Positions 1-10,928 of a stretch of 64,000 bases of DNA are shown in pieces. Positions within the stretch are counted from its first letter, which is position 1, and every line of letters starts with the position of its first letter. The position numbers and the translations under genes are program-made. The notes beneath the pieces are model-generated. The model ran no database searches and was not told the origin of the DNA. It saw only the letters and a program-made list of their open reading frames with translations. Source of the DNA: Ooceraea biroi (Eukaryota; Arthropoda; Insecta; Hymenoptera; Formicidae); contig NC_039517.1 in the NCBI RefSeq assembly GCF_003672135.1, forward strand, positions 12,424,601 through 12,488,600, written 5' to 3'.

Positions 1-932
1 TCGATCAGGAACTGGTGTAGCATACACAAAACTTTTGAGGTATCCCCAAAAGAAAAAATCCAGAGGATTTAGGTCTGGGCTGCGTGGAGGCCATGAAATT
101 GGTCCTCTCCTACCAATCCAACGGCCAGGATAAAGTTGGTTAAGAAATTCCTGAGCAACAAGACTAAAGTGGGCTGGGGCACCGTCATGCATGAACCACA
201 ACTGCTGTCGCGTCTCCAATGGAATGTCCTCCAACAATGGAGGTAACTCATTTTCCAGGAAATTCCTGTAATCGTGAGCATTGAGCCTGGGTGGCAGGAA
301 AACCGGTCCAATGAGGTAGTGTCTCCTATGATACTGGCCCAGACGTTCAGCGAGAACTATTGTTGATGTCGCGACTGAGTGATAGCATGTGGATTTACAT
401 CTGCCCACTGGTGATTGTTGTGGAAGTTCACGATTGCATCCCGTGTGAAGTTTGCCTCATCTGTGAAGAATACACGCTGCTGAAAAGTAGGTTCAACACA
501 GCGCTGCAAGTACCATTCACAAAACATTACACGTGGAGGGTAATCGGTTGGTGAGAGAGCCTGCACTCGCTGCACATGATACGGGTAGAGAAGGTTGTGA
601 CGAAGAACTCTCCACACACTGCAATGACAAATCCCCACTGCTGAGGCGACCTGTCTTGTTGAAGTTGTTGGATCCTGTGCGATAATGTCGAGCACACGTT
701 CTTCAATAGCAGGTGTTCGGACATACCTCTCTCGCCCCCAGTCAGCGGTAGCAGGCAAGAATGATCCTGTTTCAGCAAGACAACGATGAATGGCACGAAA
801 TGTATTCTTGGATGGACATTGTCATTGTGGATAGGTTTCCTGGTAGAGACGTTGGGCTGCACTGCTGTTTCCATTTGCTCGTCCGTATGTGTAATGGATA
901 TCCGCTAACTCGGCGTTAGTGTAACGATGCAT
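1..932 (-). pseudogene. DD41D Tc1/mariner-superfamily transposase, broken, cut by window edge
   Basis: The minus strand reads an N-terminal helix-turn-helix region from an ATG at 932 (begins MHRYTNAELADIHYTYG), a TGA at 822-824 where an arginine codon would fit, then a long open stretch (758-357) with the first catalytic aspartate in VFFTDEANF. After a TAG at 357-359 the homology continues in another frame: HDGAPAHFS and SPDLNPLDFF are readable. I count 41 residues between the second and third catalytic aspartates, the DD41D spacing. The C terminus runs off the left edge. At least one nonsense and one frame change make it non-functional. It belongs to the same family as the genes at 3018-4201 and 47249-48312. 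No terminal repeats could be placed because the element is cut. Confidence 0.75.
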
Positions 933-1110
933 GGTATCGGTACAAATAGTACACGTATGTAACGTAATACGTACAGTACTAAACTACCTTACTGTGAGCT
1001 ACGTACAAGTGAACACCTAGTATCGCAGATACATAGCATGTAGTTAAGCATTGTTACGTAAAGAAAGAAAAGAGCCTACTATCCCATAGAAGATTACGTA
1101 AGATAGATAG

Positions 1111-1196
1111 ATGGAGAGAGAAAGAGAGAGAGAGAGGGATAGAGAGAGGGAGAGGGAGGGAGGGAGAGGGAGAGAGAGAGAGAGAGAGAGAGAGAA
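1111..1196. repeat. (GA)n microsatellite
   Basis: Almost pure GA/GGGA purine run. The serine/proline/leucine-rich ORF on the opposite strand here is a by-product of the repeat. Confidence 0.95.
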
Positions 1197-1239
1197 CATA
1201 CACACCTACTATTATGCCCAGTTTCTTCATACCTCTCAA

Positions 1240-2000
1240 TAGCTATCTTCCAGATAACTAAAAATTTGTTTTCTTTATTGAAATCTCTGATTACGTATTT
1301 AACGGATAGCTATTCTTCATACTACTCACTTTTGACACAAAGTGTCTAGAATGTTATTATAAATTACCATATTCTGTCAGGTTACAAAGGTGAAGGAAAC
1401 TGATTCTACGAGATATCTTTTGGATAAAGTTATCGAGAGGTGAAGAAATTGGGCCTTAAACGATGAAAGAGAGAAAAGCATTTCTCGTACTACTCGGTCT
1501 AACAGCGCCAAGTTTTTTGCACTAACTAAATATTATTTTTTTACATTTTGTACTGTAACCTCTTTTATTCTTTTCTACTACGTTTTCTATTCCTTCCATT
1601 AGAATTCAAACAAATTAAAATCCAAGTGATAAATGAAAGCTACTACCACTTGGATTGGAAGAGGAAGAGTGACAATAAAAAGATATGTATCACTTTTTAT
1701 TTTTTAAAAGTAGTACAACAATAATTTTTCAAAACAATATATACATATATTCTCTTTCTAATTGATAAGAATACTACCACTTGAGTTTTTTAAATAGTAC
1801 AATAATTAATTTTCGATACATTCTCTCTGCACTTGGTTCAATTTGAAGATTTCATACATTTTTGTGAAAAAATACTATAATAATATTTAAAGAGAATTAA
1901 AACAACGCTTGGATTGGAATAGGATGTTGTATACATAATAATAAAATAATAGATTTTCTGATTTGCATAAATACCCATTTTTATAGTTGGCGCAATGGTT
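1240..2000. other. AT-rich intergenic stretch, no gene seen
   Basis: No ORF with recognisable similarity. A few short repeated phrases (for example actaccacttg at about 1641 and 1773) suggest decayed repeats. Confidence 0.6.
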
Positions 2001-2222
2001 TGATATCATTACTTTTGTAGAGTTCTTTTTTTCTTCGCGCGCGTATACTTGGCGCCTTTCTTGTACCTTTTTTTAAAAAGGTAATTTTGTTGTGATATCA
2101 TTACTTTTGTAGAGTTCTTTTTTTCTTCGCGCGCATATACTTGGCGCCTTTTTTGTACCTTTTTTTAAAAAGGTAATTTTGTTGTGATAACATTACTTTT
2201 GTAGAGTACTTTTTTTCTTCGT
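2001..2222. repeat. 92-bp tandem repeat, about 2.4 copies
   Basis: The phrase TGATATCATTACTTTTGTAG starts at 2001 and 2093 and, with changes, at 2185, giving a constant 92-base period. Each unit holds a T-run, a GCGCGC/GCGCAT block and an AAAAAGG segment. No coding potential. Confidence 0.9.
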
Positions 2223-2382
2223 TTTATTAATGGCATTAATAACATTTATTATCAGCAAAATGATATTTCGCACTAAATTATTAGTTACTTACTTTATTAC
2301 AGTATAATTTTGCAACTATGCAACACTTCTTTTACTCTCACCAACCCTGTATGGGCGCAAAGCGACCTTGTATCCTTGTATA

Positions 2383-2400
2383 CAGGGTGTTTCACACAAG
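2383..2400 (+). other. Candidate mariner-type terminal sequence
   Basis: CAGGGTGTTTCACAC directly follows a TA dinucleotide, the usual form of a Tc1/mariner end. It lies about 620 bases beyond the 3' end of the DD41D gene at 3018-4201 and could be that element's end. The matching inverted end was not found on the other side, so the element limits are open. Confidence 0.35.
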
Positions 2401-2665
2401 GGTAAAAACCTTTCGCCCACAGGTAGATAACGTCAGATCGTATTAAAATGTCCTATACCATTTTGCGATCTGCGCAATAGTTAACGAGTTATTAAGTATT
2501 AAATATCGCGGTATTAGTCCGGCCTACCGGCAAGTCAGTGCGAGCGAGCCAGAGCGGGGCGGGGTAGGCGGGAATAATAGGATGAGCTGCTCGCGCGAGT
2601 GGCGGCGCGACGCGACAGCGGGTATCGGATTACAGCAGCATGCGAGACAACGCGTGGAAAATAAT

Positions 2666-2813
2666 TGTTACATATTTCTTTTTGTGATGTACACGCAAGT
2701 TTTATTTATTAATATTAATAATGTTAATTAATATGGTTATTAATTAATATTATTAATATTATTAATATTAATAAATAAAACTTGTGTGTACATCACAAAA
2801 GAAATACGTAACA
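2666..2813. repeat. Perfect-looking hairpin, about 148 bp
   Basis: TGTTACATATTTCTTTTTGT at 2666 is mirrored by the reverse complement ending near 2813, with arms of about 50 bases and an AT-only centre made of TTAATATTAATA units. It sits in the 3' flank of the DD41D gene. It may be a small foldback insertion. Confidence 0.8.
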
Positions 2814-3017
2814 ACACTTTCTCGGCAACTCGCGCGCGTGAATGAGATGATAAGAAATTATTGTATGATTACTAATTATTTACCATATTGATTAATATTA
2901 TTCACCATAGTATTATTTAATATTTTCGTGCTATCTTTTCCACACCACTTTGCAGTAGATAGCATGGTGCGTTTTTTTTAAGTGGTTTCCCCAATAGGCC
3001 TAATCCACTCTAACTAA

Positions 3018-4201
3018 TTAATGTAAGAATTGTTCGAAGTGCCGTCCTCCTTCTCGTACACAGATTTCGGCTCTTCGAGTAATATTGCGCGTCGCACGGT
3101 GCGCCATGTCCGGCGTGATGGTATCGAAGGCCGCAACAATAGCTTCACGAACTTCTTGTTCCGTACCATCACGCCGGTCCTCTATCGCAGTTTTAATGTA
3201 CCCCCATACAAAATAATCGAGTACATTTAAATCAGGCGACCGTGCCGGCCAGATGATTGGGCCACCTCGACCCATCCACCTGTCCGGAAAACGCGCGTCT
3301 AAAAGATTCCGTACTTGCCTGCTAAAATGTGCAGAAGCTCCATCGTGTTGAAAAATCAACTCCGCCCGTACGTCGAGAGGGACATCTTCAAGAAGAGCTG
3401 GAAGTTGATTTGCGAGGAACTCTGCGTATAATTGCCCGGTTAGCCTGGGCGGAAGGAAGTACGGACCGATCTGAGAATTATCAAGAAACGTTAGTAGATA
3501 AGTGCGGAAGAAAATTAGCTGAAATACAAGGTGCACTCACCACTTGATCTCCAATCATGCCGGCCCAAACATTTATGGCCCAACGGCGCTGAAATGCGCC
3601 TTGTCGAACAGCGTGCGGATTTTCTTCTTCCCAACGTACGAAGTTGTGAGAGTTAAACACCCCGTTCGGTGTGAAGGTGGCCTCGTCCGTCCACAGGATG
3701 CGGTCGGGGAAAGAAATATTCCGCCGACACTGCGCGAGGAACCCTACATGCATTTTATTGAGAATTAACACGAATGCACAACAAATACTGTAAATGTTAA
3801 ATAAGAGTAATGAAAATACCTTCACAGAAGAAGATGCGCGGTTGTGCATCTCCGGGAAGAAGTTGCTGCACACGTTGATAGTGGTAAGGTCTTAGACCAC
3901 TACGCCGTAATGTACGATGCACCAAACTGTTGGAAATTCCAAGTGCACCAGCAACGCGACGCACGCTGTTTCTGGGATTTCGTTCGAATTCCCGTAAAAT
4001 CCGTTCTTCTGTACGAACGTCGTGACGCATTACTGCACCGGGTCGTACGCGATTTGGAACGACGGATCCGGTTTCCCGTAATCGCTGGATACAGCGCGTA
4101 AGTGTTACGTACGACGGATGTACACGGTCAGGAAATCTTTCCGCGTAAAGACGTACCGCGGCATTTCCGTTTTCACCCGCCATCCCATACGTTATCACCA
4201 T
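3018..4201 (-). CDS. DD41D Tc1/mariner-superfamily transposase, three exons, open
   Basis: Predicted minus-strand exons 4201-3820, 3743-3541 and 3470-3018. Intron 1 (3819-3744) has GT...TGTAG borders; intron 2 (3540-3471) has a GTGAGT donor and TTCTCAG acceptor. Exon lengths 382, 203 and 453 sum to 1038, an exact 346 codons with no internal stop. The product would cut and paste DNA in the nucleus. Visible parts: an N-terminal helix-turn-helix region (YGMAGENGNAAVRLYAERFP), catalytic TDEATF, QHDGA and SPDLNVLDYF, with 41 residues between the last two aspartates. The frame stays open upstream of the ATG at 4201 but shows no earlier ATG, so this start is chosen. The best evidence for splicing is that both joins restore conserved sequence. 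Not proven to be transcribed. Confidence 0.75.
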
Positions 4202-4230
4202 ATCGGTGTATTCTCTCGCGGAGAACTCTA

Positions 4231-4690
4231 ATAATCGAAGATATAGGTTTCGGAAAGTTCCAACAATACTGCAATCCGATTATTACAGAGTATAATGAAT
4301 TCCAGAGTGCATAATGTTGTGGTTAGTTAGTGATGTCGATATCTGTAATGGTTGTCGATAGTTCAGGAAAAAATGCATTTGAGTATAAAAAAGGCGGAAA
4401 GTGATAGCGTCACGACTCGACGCGCTCTCTCGCTTTAATAATCGAAGATATAGGTTTCGTAAAATTCTAATCCGACTATCTCACTAGTACAGACTATGCA
4501 GAATATTGTGCTTTTTAAATGAAGTCGATATCTCTCTTGGTTGCCGAGATTTCTGCGAAAAATGCTTTCGAGTATAAAAAAGCGATAGGGTCACGACTTC
4601 GACGCGCTCTCTCGCTTTAAGCATCGAAGATAAAGTTTTCATAAAAGTCTAATGCGGAATGGTTATTTTCGATTAATATTTTTAGTGTTA
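4231..4690. repeat. About 180-207-bp tandem repeat, 2.4 copies
   Basis: ATAATCGAAGATATAGGTTT begins at 4231 and 4438, and a diverged copy (ATCGAAGATAAAG) at 4623. Each unit also contains GAGTATAAAAAA and a GACGCGCTCTCTCGCTTTA tail. It lies immediately 5' of the DD41D gene and overlaps the upstream open part of its frame, so it could be the element's 5' leader. The TATAAA-like motif recurs in each unit. Confidence 0.75.
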
Positions 4691-5076
4691 GTTCTTTTTA
4701 TGCATTTGCGAACAGTCAGCCTTTATTTATTAAATTGTTGTCTTTAAAATAGTGTCTTAAGTTGTCTACAATAATTATATATTTCAACGATTTAAGCAAA
4801 GAGAAACGAAAATAAAATCTCTTGTTGGTTATATATAGTCACACGAAAAACGAAAAGGTGAAGTAACCACAAAATGAAAAAATGAGGGACCTGGAAGCTG
4901 CCCATACATATATATATTATATTCGTTCGAAAGGTAGTTTTCAGGTCGTGAGATTTTCGTATATATTTTCATTGTTACGATGTTTAGTTATATCTCATAG
5001 CATAAAATAACTTCATTAAGATCATTTCTTCCTATTCAGACTCGGAAACGTTCAAATCATAAAATTATTTTGTGTT

Positions 5077-6263
5077 TTAGACGTAAAATACAAAGGACCT
5101 GAAATATGCCTTTCTGCCGATATACACCCTCTGTCCAAAAAGAAACCGAACTTGTGATAAAAAATAAAGTGCAGGCCAATTATAATTGTGCAAATCATTT
5201 ATTTCAATCAATATACTCTCCCTCAGCTTCGATACAGCGTTTGGCACGGTCAATAGCTCGTTAAATGAGTTTTTTATATTGGTTTTTGGAATACTGTTGA
5301 GGGTCTTGGTTACTGCCGCTTGAACGTTTTCAATGGTATCGTATCGCTTTCCTTTCATCGGCAAATGAAGTCGAGGGAAGAGAAAAAAGTCACAGGGTGC
5401 TAAATCAGGTGAATATGGTGAGTGATCCAACACACAAACTTGAGATTTGCTCAAAAACTGTCTCACAATGGCCGAACGGTGAGATGGTGCATTATCGTGC
5501 AAAAGTGACCAGCTGCCTGCATCACGATATTCATGCCGTACGCGACGAATTCTCGCTATCAGTCGCTTCAAAACTTCGAGATAAAACTCTCCATTGACTG
5601 TTTGGCCGGACGGAATGAATTCCTTGTGGATAATGCCCTTGGAATCGTAGAAACAAATCATCATTGTCTTCACTTTTGACTTCTCTAAGCGACTTTTTTC
5701 GGATGCCCCTCTTCTGGTGGTCTCCACTCAGCACTCTGGCGCTTTGTTTCGGGCTCATACTCAAAACACCACGTTTCATCACCAGTAACGATCGTTTCAA
5801 GGAAGTTTGAGTCCTTAAGAGCGGTTTTAATGAGGTCCTTGCAGTGCTCAATTCGATACATTTTTTGGTTGTCGGTCAACTTGTGGGGAACAAATCGCGA
5901 ATTCAATTTACGAAGGCCTAAACTCTCGGTCAAAATATTATGCACAGTTGATTTTAGAATCCCCAATTCATCTTCAATCAATCTCACGGAAGATTTCGGG
6001 TTTTCTTTGATGAAATCACGCACTTTTTGGATGTTAACTTCGCTCAGTCCAGTTTTTGGACGGCCCGACTTTTCGTCATCCTCAAGCATCTCCCGGCCAC
6101 TTTGAAATCGCTTGAACCAGTCGTAAACTTGAGTACAGGATAAGCATTCATCACCGTATGCTTTTTGAAGCATTTGATGCGTTTCGGTAAAACTTTTACC
6201 AAGTTTAACACAAAAGTCAATTGCAGCTCTTTGTTTGAAACTTATTTTCCGACCGCTCGTCAA
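5077..6263 (-). pseudogene. Mariner DD34D transposase, single frameshift
   Basis: Minus strand. The first frame (6263-5685) holds the paired helix-turn-helix half and the first catalytic aspartate in VTGDETWCF. The second (5727-5077) holds LLHDNAPSHRS and SPYSPDLAPCDFFLF, with exactly 34 residues between aspartates, the mariner spacing. The two frames meet at a run of six A near 5690; one A appears to be lost. The first open frame starts with TTG, so the ATG is probably mutated. The second frame runs through the terminal repeat into flanking DNA, which suggests the native stop is also lost. Otherwise only lightly decayed. Confidence 0.85.
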
Positions 6264-6438
6264 AACACACTGTCACTTTTGGCACTATAAATCGGCTTCG
6301 AATGACATAAATAATATAAACAATTGACACAACACTAATGAAGGTTACCACTTGCGACAACAAAAAAGGTACAACAGATGGCGCCACTAATTTCTTCTAC
6401 TTTCGAAAAGTTCGGTTTCTTTTTGGACAGAGGGTGTA
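5123..6438 (-). mobile_element. DD34D mariner element with TIRs
   Basis: Ends are CACCCTCTGTCCAAAAAGAA and its reverse complement, about 28 bases, both flanked by TA (5123-5124 and 6437-6438). Length about 1.3 kb, normal for mariner. It carries one transposase gene on the minus strand. Confidence 0.9.
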
Positions 6439-7039
6439 TTAGTCGACTGAAGAGTAGTATTCAGGACATGTGCAAAAAGTAGATTCTATCTTCTAAATTT
6501 TAATTCACTAAAGACTAAATTTGATAGGAAACTACTTATACATGTTATATCTAAAGGAAAAAAGTATTGAGAACGACATACATTACTGTATTCGGTATAA
6601 ACTGTATGAGTCCTGAAAACTGCCTTACGATATGTCGGTCTATTTATCTTGGAAAGTACACAAGATTTTTAAAAAATTCAAATGGCAATGATTTCTATTC
6701 AAGGTGTACTCTATATCTACGGTGGGAAATATGGGTCTTTCAAAATGTCTCGAAAACTGCCCTTTCATATACATATATATATATATGTTTTTGGTATATT
6801 CCGAGGACATTTTTTGACACGCATGGTACATTTTGAGGACATTTTACACTTTCGAGGACCGTCCTCATTATTTTTTTTCTATATGGTATATTCTAAGGAC
6901 TGTCCTCAAAATTATAGATTTTTTAAATGGTAACATTCGAGAACATAAAATCTACCAAAGTGAAGTCCTCATAATAGACCAAATATATGTAAATACTGCT
7001 TTATACATGGTACAATTTGGAGACATCAAAGAAAATTAA
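6439..7039. other. AT-rich degenerate repeat, no gene
   Basis: Phrases such as GAGGACATTTT and AAGGACTGTCCTC recur about every 50-60 bases. Short ORFs here have no recognisable similarity. Confidence 0.5.
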
Positions 7040-9330
7040 AGTTTTTAACCCGAAAAGAATAGTAGGCACCGCATCATTATTCTCGTTTGTCTGTAGCAAT
7101 ATCAACATGTAAAAATATTTGGTAATTATAATAAATTTTCCATAATATTGGCAAGTTTCTATGTATGGACATTTTCGGCGCCTTTGAAATTAATTTTAAA
7201 GCTTAAATGATTAATTAGTTATTTTGCAATTTCAGTAGTGACAATCCCTAAGATTTCAAGACATTAAATGTATGATCAGTACAACTTTGATCTAATTAGA
7301 TATTGAGACTGAAGCTCGCATTTCCCGTTGAAAGTCCCCGAAATAGCCCATACATATAAACCTGGCAATATTATTGAAAATTCATTATAGTTAGCAAATA
7401 TATCTATATGGTGATATTGCTACAGACAAACGAGAATAAAGGTTCGGTGCCTACGTATTCTTTTCCGGTTACAAACTTGTTAAAACAAAAGTATTGCAAT
7501 TGTAATCGCTTGAAACTGACTATATAATGTCTAATTTTGTATTTGTTTCAATAGCGTTAGTCCTTAGCAATAAATAATAATAAGGACAAATATATTGAAA
7601 CATATAATGAATTGGGTAGTGTAGAGTCAGTTCCAAAAAGTTCTAGTTTCAGTACTTTTGTTTTAATAAGTTTTTAACGCACAAAGGATACGAAAACTGC
7701 GAATCATTATTCTCATTTGGCCGTAGCAATATCACCATGTAAAAATATTTGCTAACCATATTGTATTTTCCACAATATTAGCACGTTTCTATGTATGGAC
7801 ATTTTTGGGGCCTTTGAAATTAATTTTAAAACTTAAATGATTAATTAGTTATTTTGTAATTTCAGCAGTGACAATCCCTAAGATTTCCAGACATTAAATG
7901 TATGATAAGTACAACTGTGATCTAATTAGATATTGAGACTGAAGCTCGCATTTCCTGTTGAATGTCCCCGAAATAGCTCATACATATAAACCTGGCAATA
8001 TAATGGAAAATTCATTATAGGTAGCAAATATATCTATGTGGTGATTTTGCTACAGACAAACGAGAATAATGATTCGCAGTGTTTGTAAGCCAACATCCAT
8101 ACCACGTTGAAAGTACCGGTTCTCGTCCGATTCGCAGTGTTCGTATTCTTTTCGCGTTAAAATCTTATTAAAACAAAGATATTGGAACTGGAACTTTTTG
8201 GAACTGATTCTACATTACTCAATTCTTTATATGTTTCAATATGTTTGTCTATTATTATTATTTGTTGCTAAGGACTAACGCTGTTGAAACATATACATAA
8301 TTAGACATTCCATAGGCAGTTCCAAACGGCTACAATTGCAATACTTTTGTTTTAACAAGTTTGTAACCCGAAAAGAATACCAAGGCACCGAATCTTTATT
8401 CTCGTTTGTCCGTAGCAATATCGCCATATAGATATATTTGTTAACTATATTGTATTTTCCATAATATTGGCTGGTTTTTATGTATGGGCAATTTCGGGGA
8501 CTTTCAACGGAAATTGCGAGCTTCATTCTCAATAACTAAGTAGATTAAAGTTGTATTAATCAAACAATTAATGAATTGAATAATGTCTTGAAATCTTAGT
8601 GATGAAGTGATTAATGTCTTGAAATCTTAGTGATCGTCAATACTTAAAGTCAAAAATAAGGAATTAATTATTTAAGCTTCAAATTTAATTTCAAAGTCTC
8701 CAAAAATGCCCATACATAGAAATCTGTATATATTATGGAACATACAAGATGGTTACAAATATATCTATTTGTATTGCTAAGGACAAACGGTGGGTAAACA
8801 TGTAAAGAACTGAATTGCGAATTCGAAAAACAAAAGTATTGCAACTGCAACGTTTTGGACCTGACGATAATCAGGCCCAATAAAATCCAGTTTCAATACC
8901 TTTGTTGTGTTTTAATAAGTTTGTAACGCGAAAAGGATATGAAGATTGCGAATCATTAATTATTCTCGTTTGTCGGTAGCAATATCACTATACATATATA
9001 TTTACTACGTATACTTTATTTTCTATAATATTAGCAGGTTTCTATGTATGGGCATTTTCGGGGCCTTTGAACTTAATTTTGACGCGTAAATGTTAAGTAC
9101 ATTTTGGAATTTAAGTGTTGGCATTCACTAAGGTTTCATGACAGTAATTATTTGATTAGTGCAAATGTGATCTAGTCTGATGAGGCAGTATCTCTTACTA
9201 CAATTTGAATGTCCTCGAAAAGACCCATACACAGAAACATCTTAATATTTTGGAAAATACGATACAGTTATCAAATATAGATACATGATGACATTATTAA
9301 AGACAAACCGTGTTGAATTATATAAAAAAT
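7040..9330. repeat. Mirrored long-repeat field, about 2.3 kb
   Basis: The phrase TCTCGTTTGTCTGTAGCAAT occurs forward, with small changes, near 7080, 7710, 8400 and 8963, and in reverse complement near 7413-7438 and 8042-8070, with a weaker one near 8770. Each forward copy is followed by a motif of the form TTTCTATGTATGGACATTTT. Forward and reverse copies alternate, giving a chain of nested hairpins with a period near 630 bases. No coding sequence was recognised. Confidence 0.8.
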
Positions 9331-9587
9331 TGAATTTTATATATCCAAGTCCTCATAACTGTTCATATGTAAATCATCTATATGTTCTCATATTAACCCT
9401 TTGACTGTCAATGTATCAATGTCCTCGAAATAGACCTTAGATACTAAATCGTTGATAGTTTTTAAAAAAACGATATAGTTTACTGCTAAACCTAACTATA
9501 TTTATTAAATAATCATTAATGCTTTTAACTATATGCATGTATATAGGTCTTTTAAAATGTCCTTGAAATGTACCAAAAACATATATA
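9331..9587. other. AT-rich spacer, nothing recognised
   Basis: Contains further TGTCCTCGAAA phrases like those at 6.5-7 kb and near 9.2 kb. Confidence 0.4.
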
Positions 9588-10880
9588 CAGGGTGCGCGCG
9601 ATAAATTAGCAATAACTTTGCATCTCCTTATTTCACGTGTTTCTTAATAATTTTGAAAAACCATGTTTCTAAGGTTATGATGTAACATCATAGTTTTCAG
9701 ATATAAGGGTTAAGTGTTGATAGCAATCATCATGTCGAAGGAATACGACGTTAGAGCAACCGTAATTGCTGGACTACGTGCAGGGCGAACTGCTAAGGAA
9801 ATTGCGGACTTCAATAACATCCCTTTACGTACAGTTTACAACGTGAAGAAGGTGTACGATGCTGATCCTGATGTCGCCACACCAGCAAGGAAAACGCATA
9901 AGATACGCAAGGATCGCACAAATCCAGATATCGTGCACAGAATCCAGGAGATCATCAATGAAGATCCCGGAAAGTCAATGCGCTCCATAGCAAGAGAACA
10001 GCAGATGTCGGATGCAACGGTTCGCAAGATTATTGCTGAAGATATCAGATACAGATCGTATGTTCTTAGAAGAGGCCAGTTTATGACACAGCAGACAAAG
10101 GAAAAGTGCTTTGAAAAAGCAAGGAAACTGCTAACAAAATTGAAAAATCCCAAAGAAGCAAAGCCTCTGATTTTCTTCTCCGATGAAAAGAATTTTCAGC
10201 AGGACCAGATAGTCAACAGAAGAAACAACAGGTGGCTCTGTGAGAATCCTAATGAAGTCCCAATTGTCATGAAAACGAAATTTCCTGCTACAGTGATGGT
10301 GTTAGGTGTTGTCAGCAATGAAGGAGATATCATGACCCCACATTTTTTTCTACAAGGTTTGAAAGTGAATGCTGATGTTATCTTGACGTTTTGAAAGAAG
10401 TAGTTGTACCGTGGATGAAGCAAGTCGCAAATGGACGTCATTTTATCTTCCAACAAGATGGTGCACCAGCACATAACGCCAAAAAGGTGCAAGAATTTCT
10501 CAGTGTCACTGTTCCTGAATTCTGGTCAAAGGAAATCTGGCCGCCTAGCTCACCAGATGCAAATCCTTTAGACTATTATGTATGGAGCATTTGTGAGAGA
10601 GAAGTTAATAAACAACCTCATTCCAATAAAGAGGCTGTTAAAGCTAAGATTGAAAACATTATGATGTCCATGGATAAAGAAAAGTTAATTAAAGTGTGCT
10701 CAAGATTCCGAAGTCGAATCGAGTCTATTATTGCAGCAAATGGAGATTTTTTTGAACAATTTAAAAAATAATGACTATGTTTATACATTTACATATAAGA
10801 ATAAATTTATTTTAAAATATAACACTTTTGTGGTATGTTGTTTATTTTACTAAAATTTTGCCAATTTATCGTGCGCACCC

Positions 10881-10882
<2 letters not shown>
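9588..10882 (+). mobile_element. DD37D (maT-like) mariner-superfamily element
   Basis: Left end CAGGGTGCGCGCGATAAATT and right end reading CAGGGTGCGCACGATAAATT on the other strand, about 25 bases with few mismatches. TA precedes the left end; the right flank is TG, so the target duplication is not clean. Length 1295 bases, with one plus-strand transposase gene. Confidence 0.9.
9732..10771 (+). pseudogene. DD37D transposase, one frameshift
   Basis: Starts at ATG 9732 (MSKEYDVRATVIAGLRAGRT), an N-terminal helix-turn-helix region. The first catalytic aspartate is in IFFSDEKNF; QQDGAPAH and SSPDANPLDYYVW carry the other two, and I count 37 residues between them. The frame changes near 10380, where one T seems to be missing (frame ends at TGA about 10392-10394; homology resumes in the frame of 10391-10771). 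Repairing one base would give about 346 codons, so this is a young inactivation. The family is known in insects and nematodes. Confidence 0.85.

Positions 10883-10924
<42 letters not shown>
10883..10924. repeat. TG/TA microsatellite
   Basis: (TA)n run joining the right end of the DD37D element to the left end of the next mariner. Confidence 0.9.

Positions 10925-10928
<4 letters not shown>

Noticed and set aside
1054..1239. Ser/Pro/Leu-rich 61-codon ORF
   Set aside because: Translation of the GA microsatellite.
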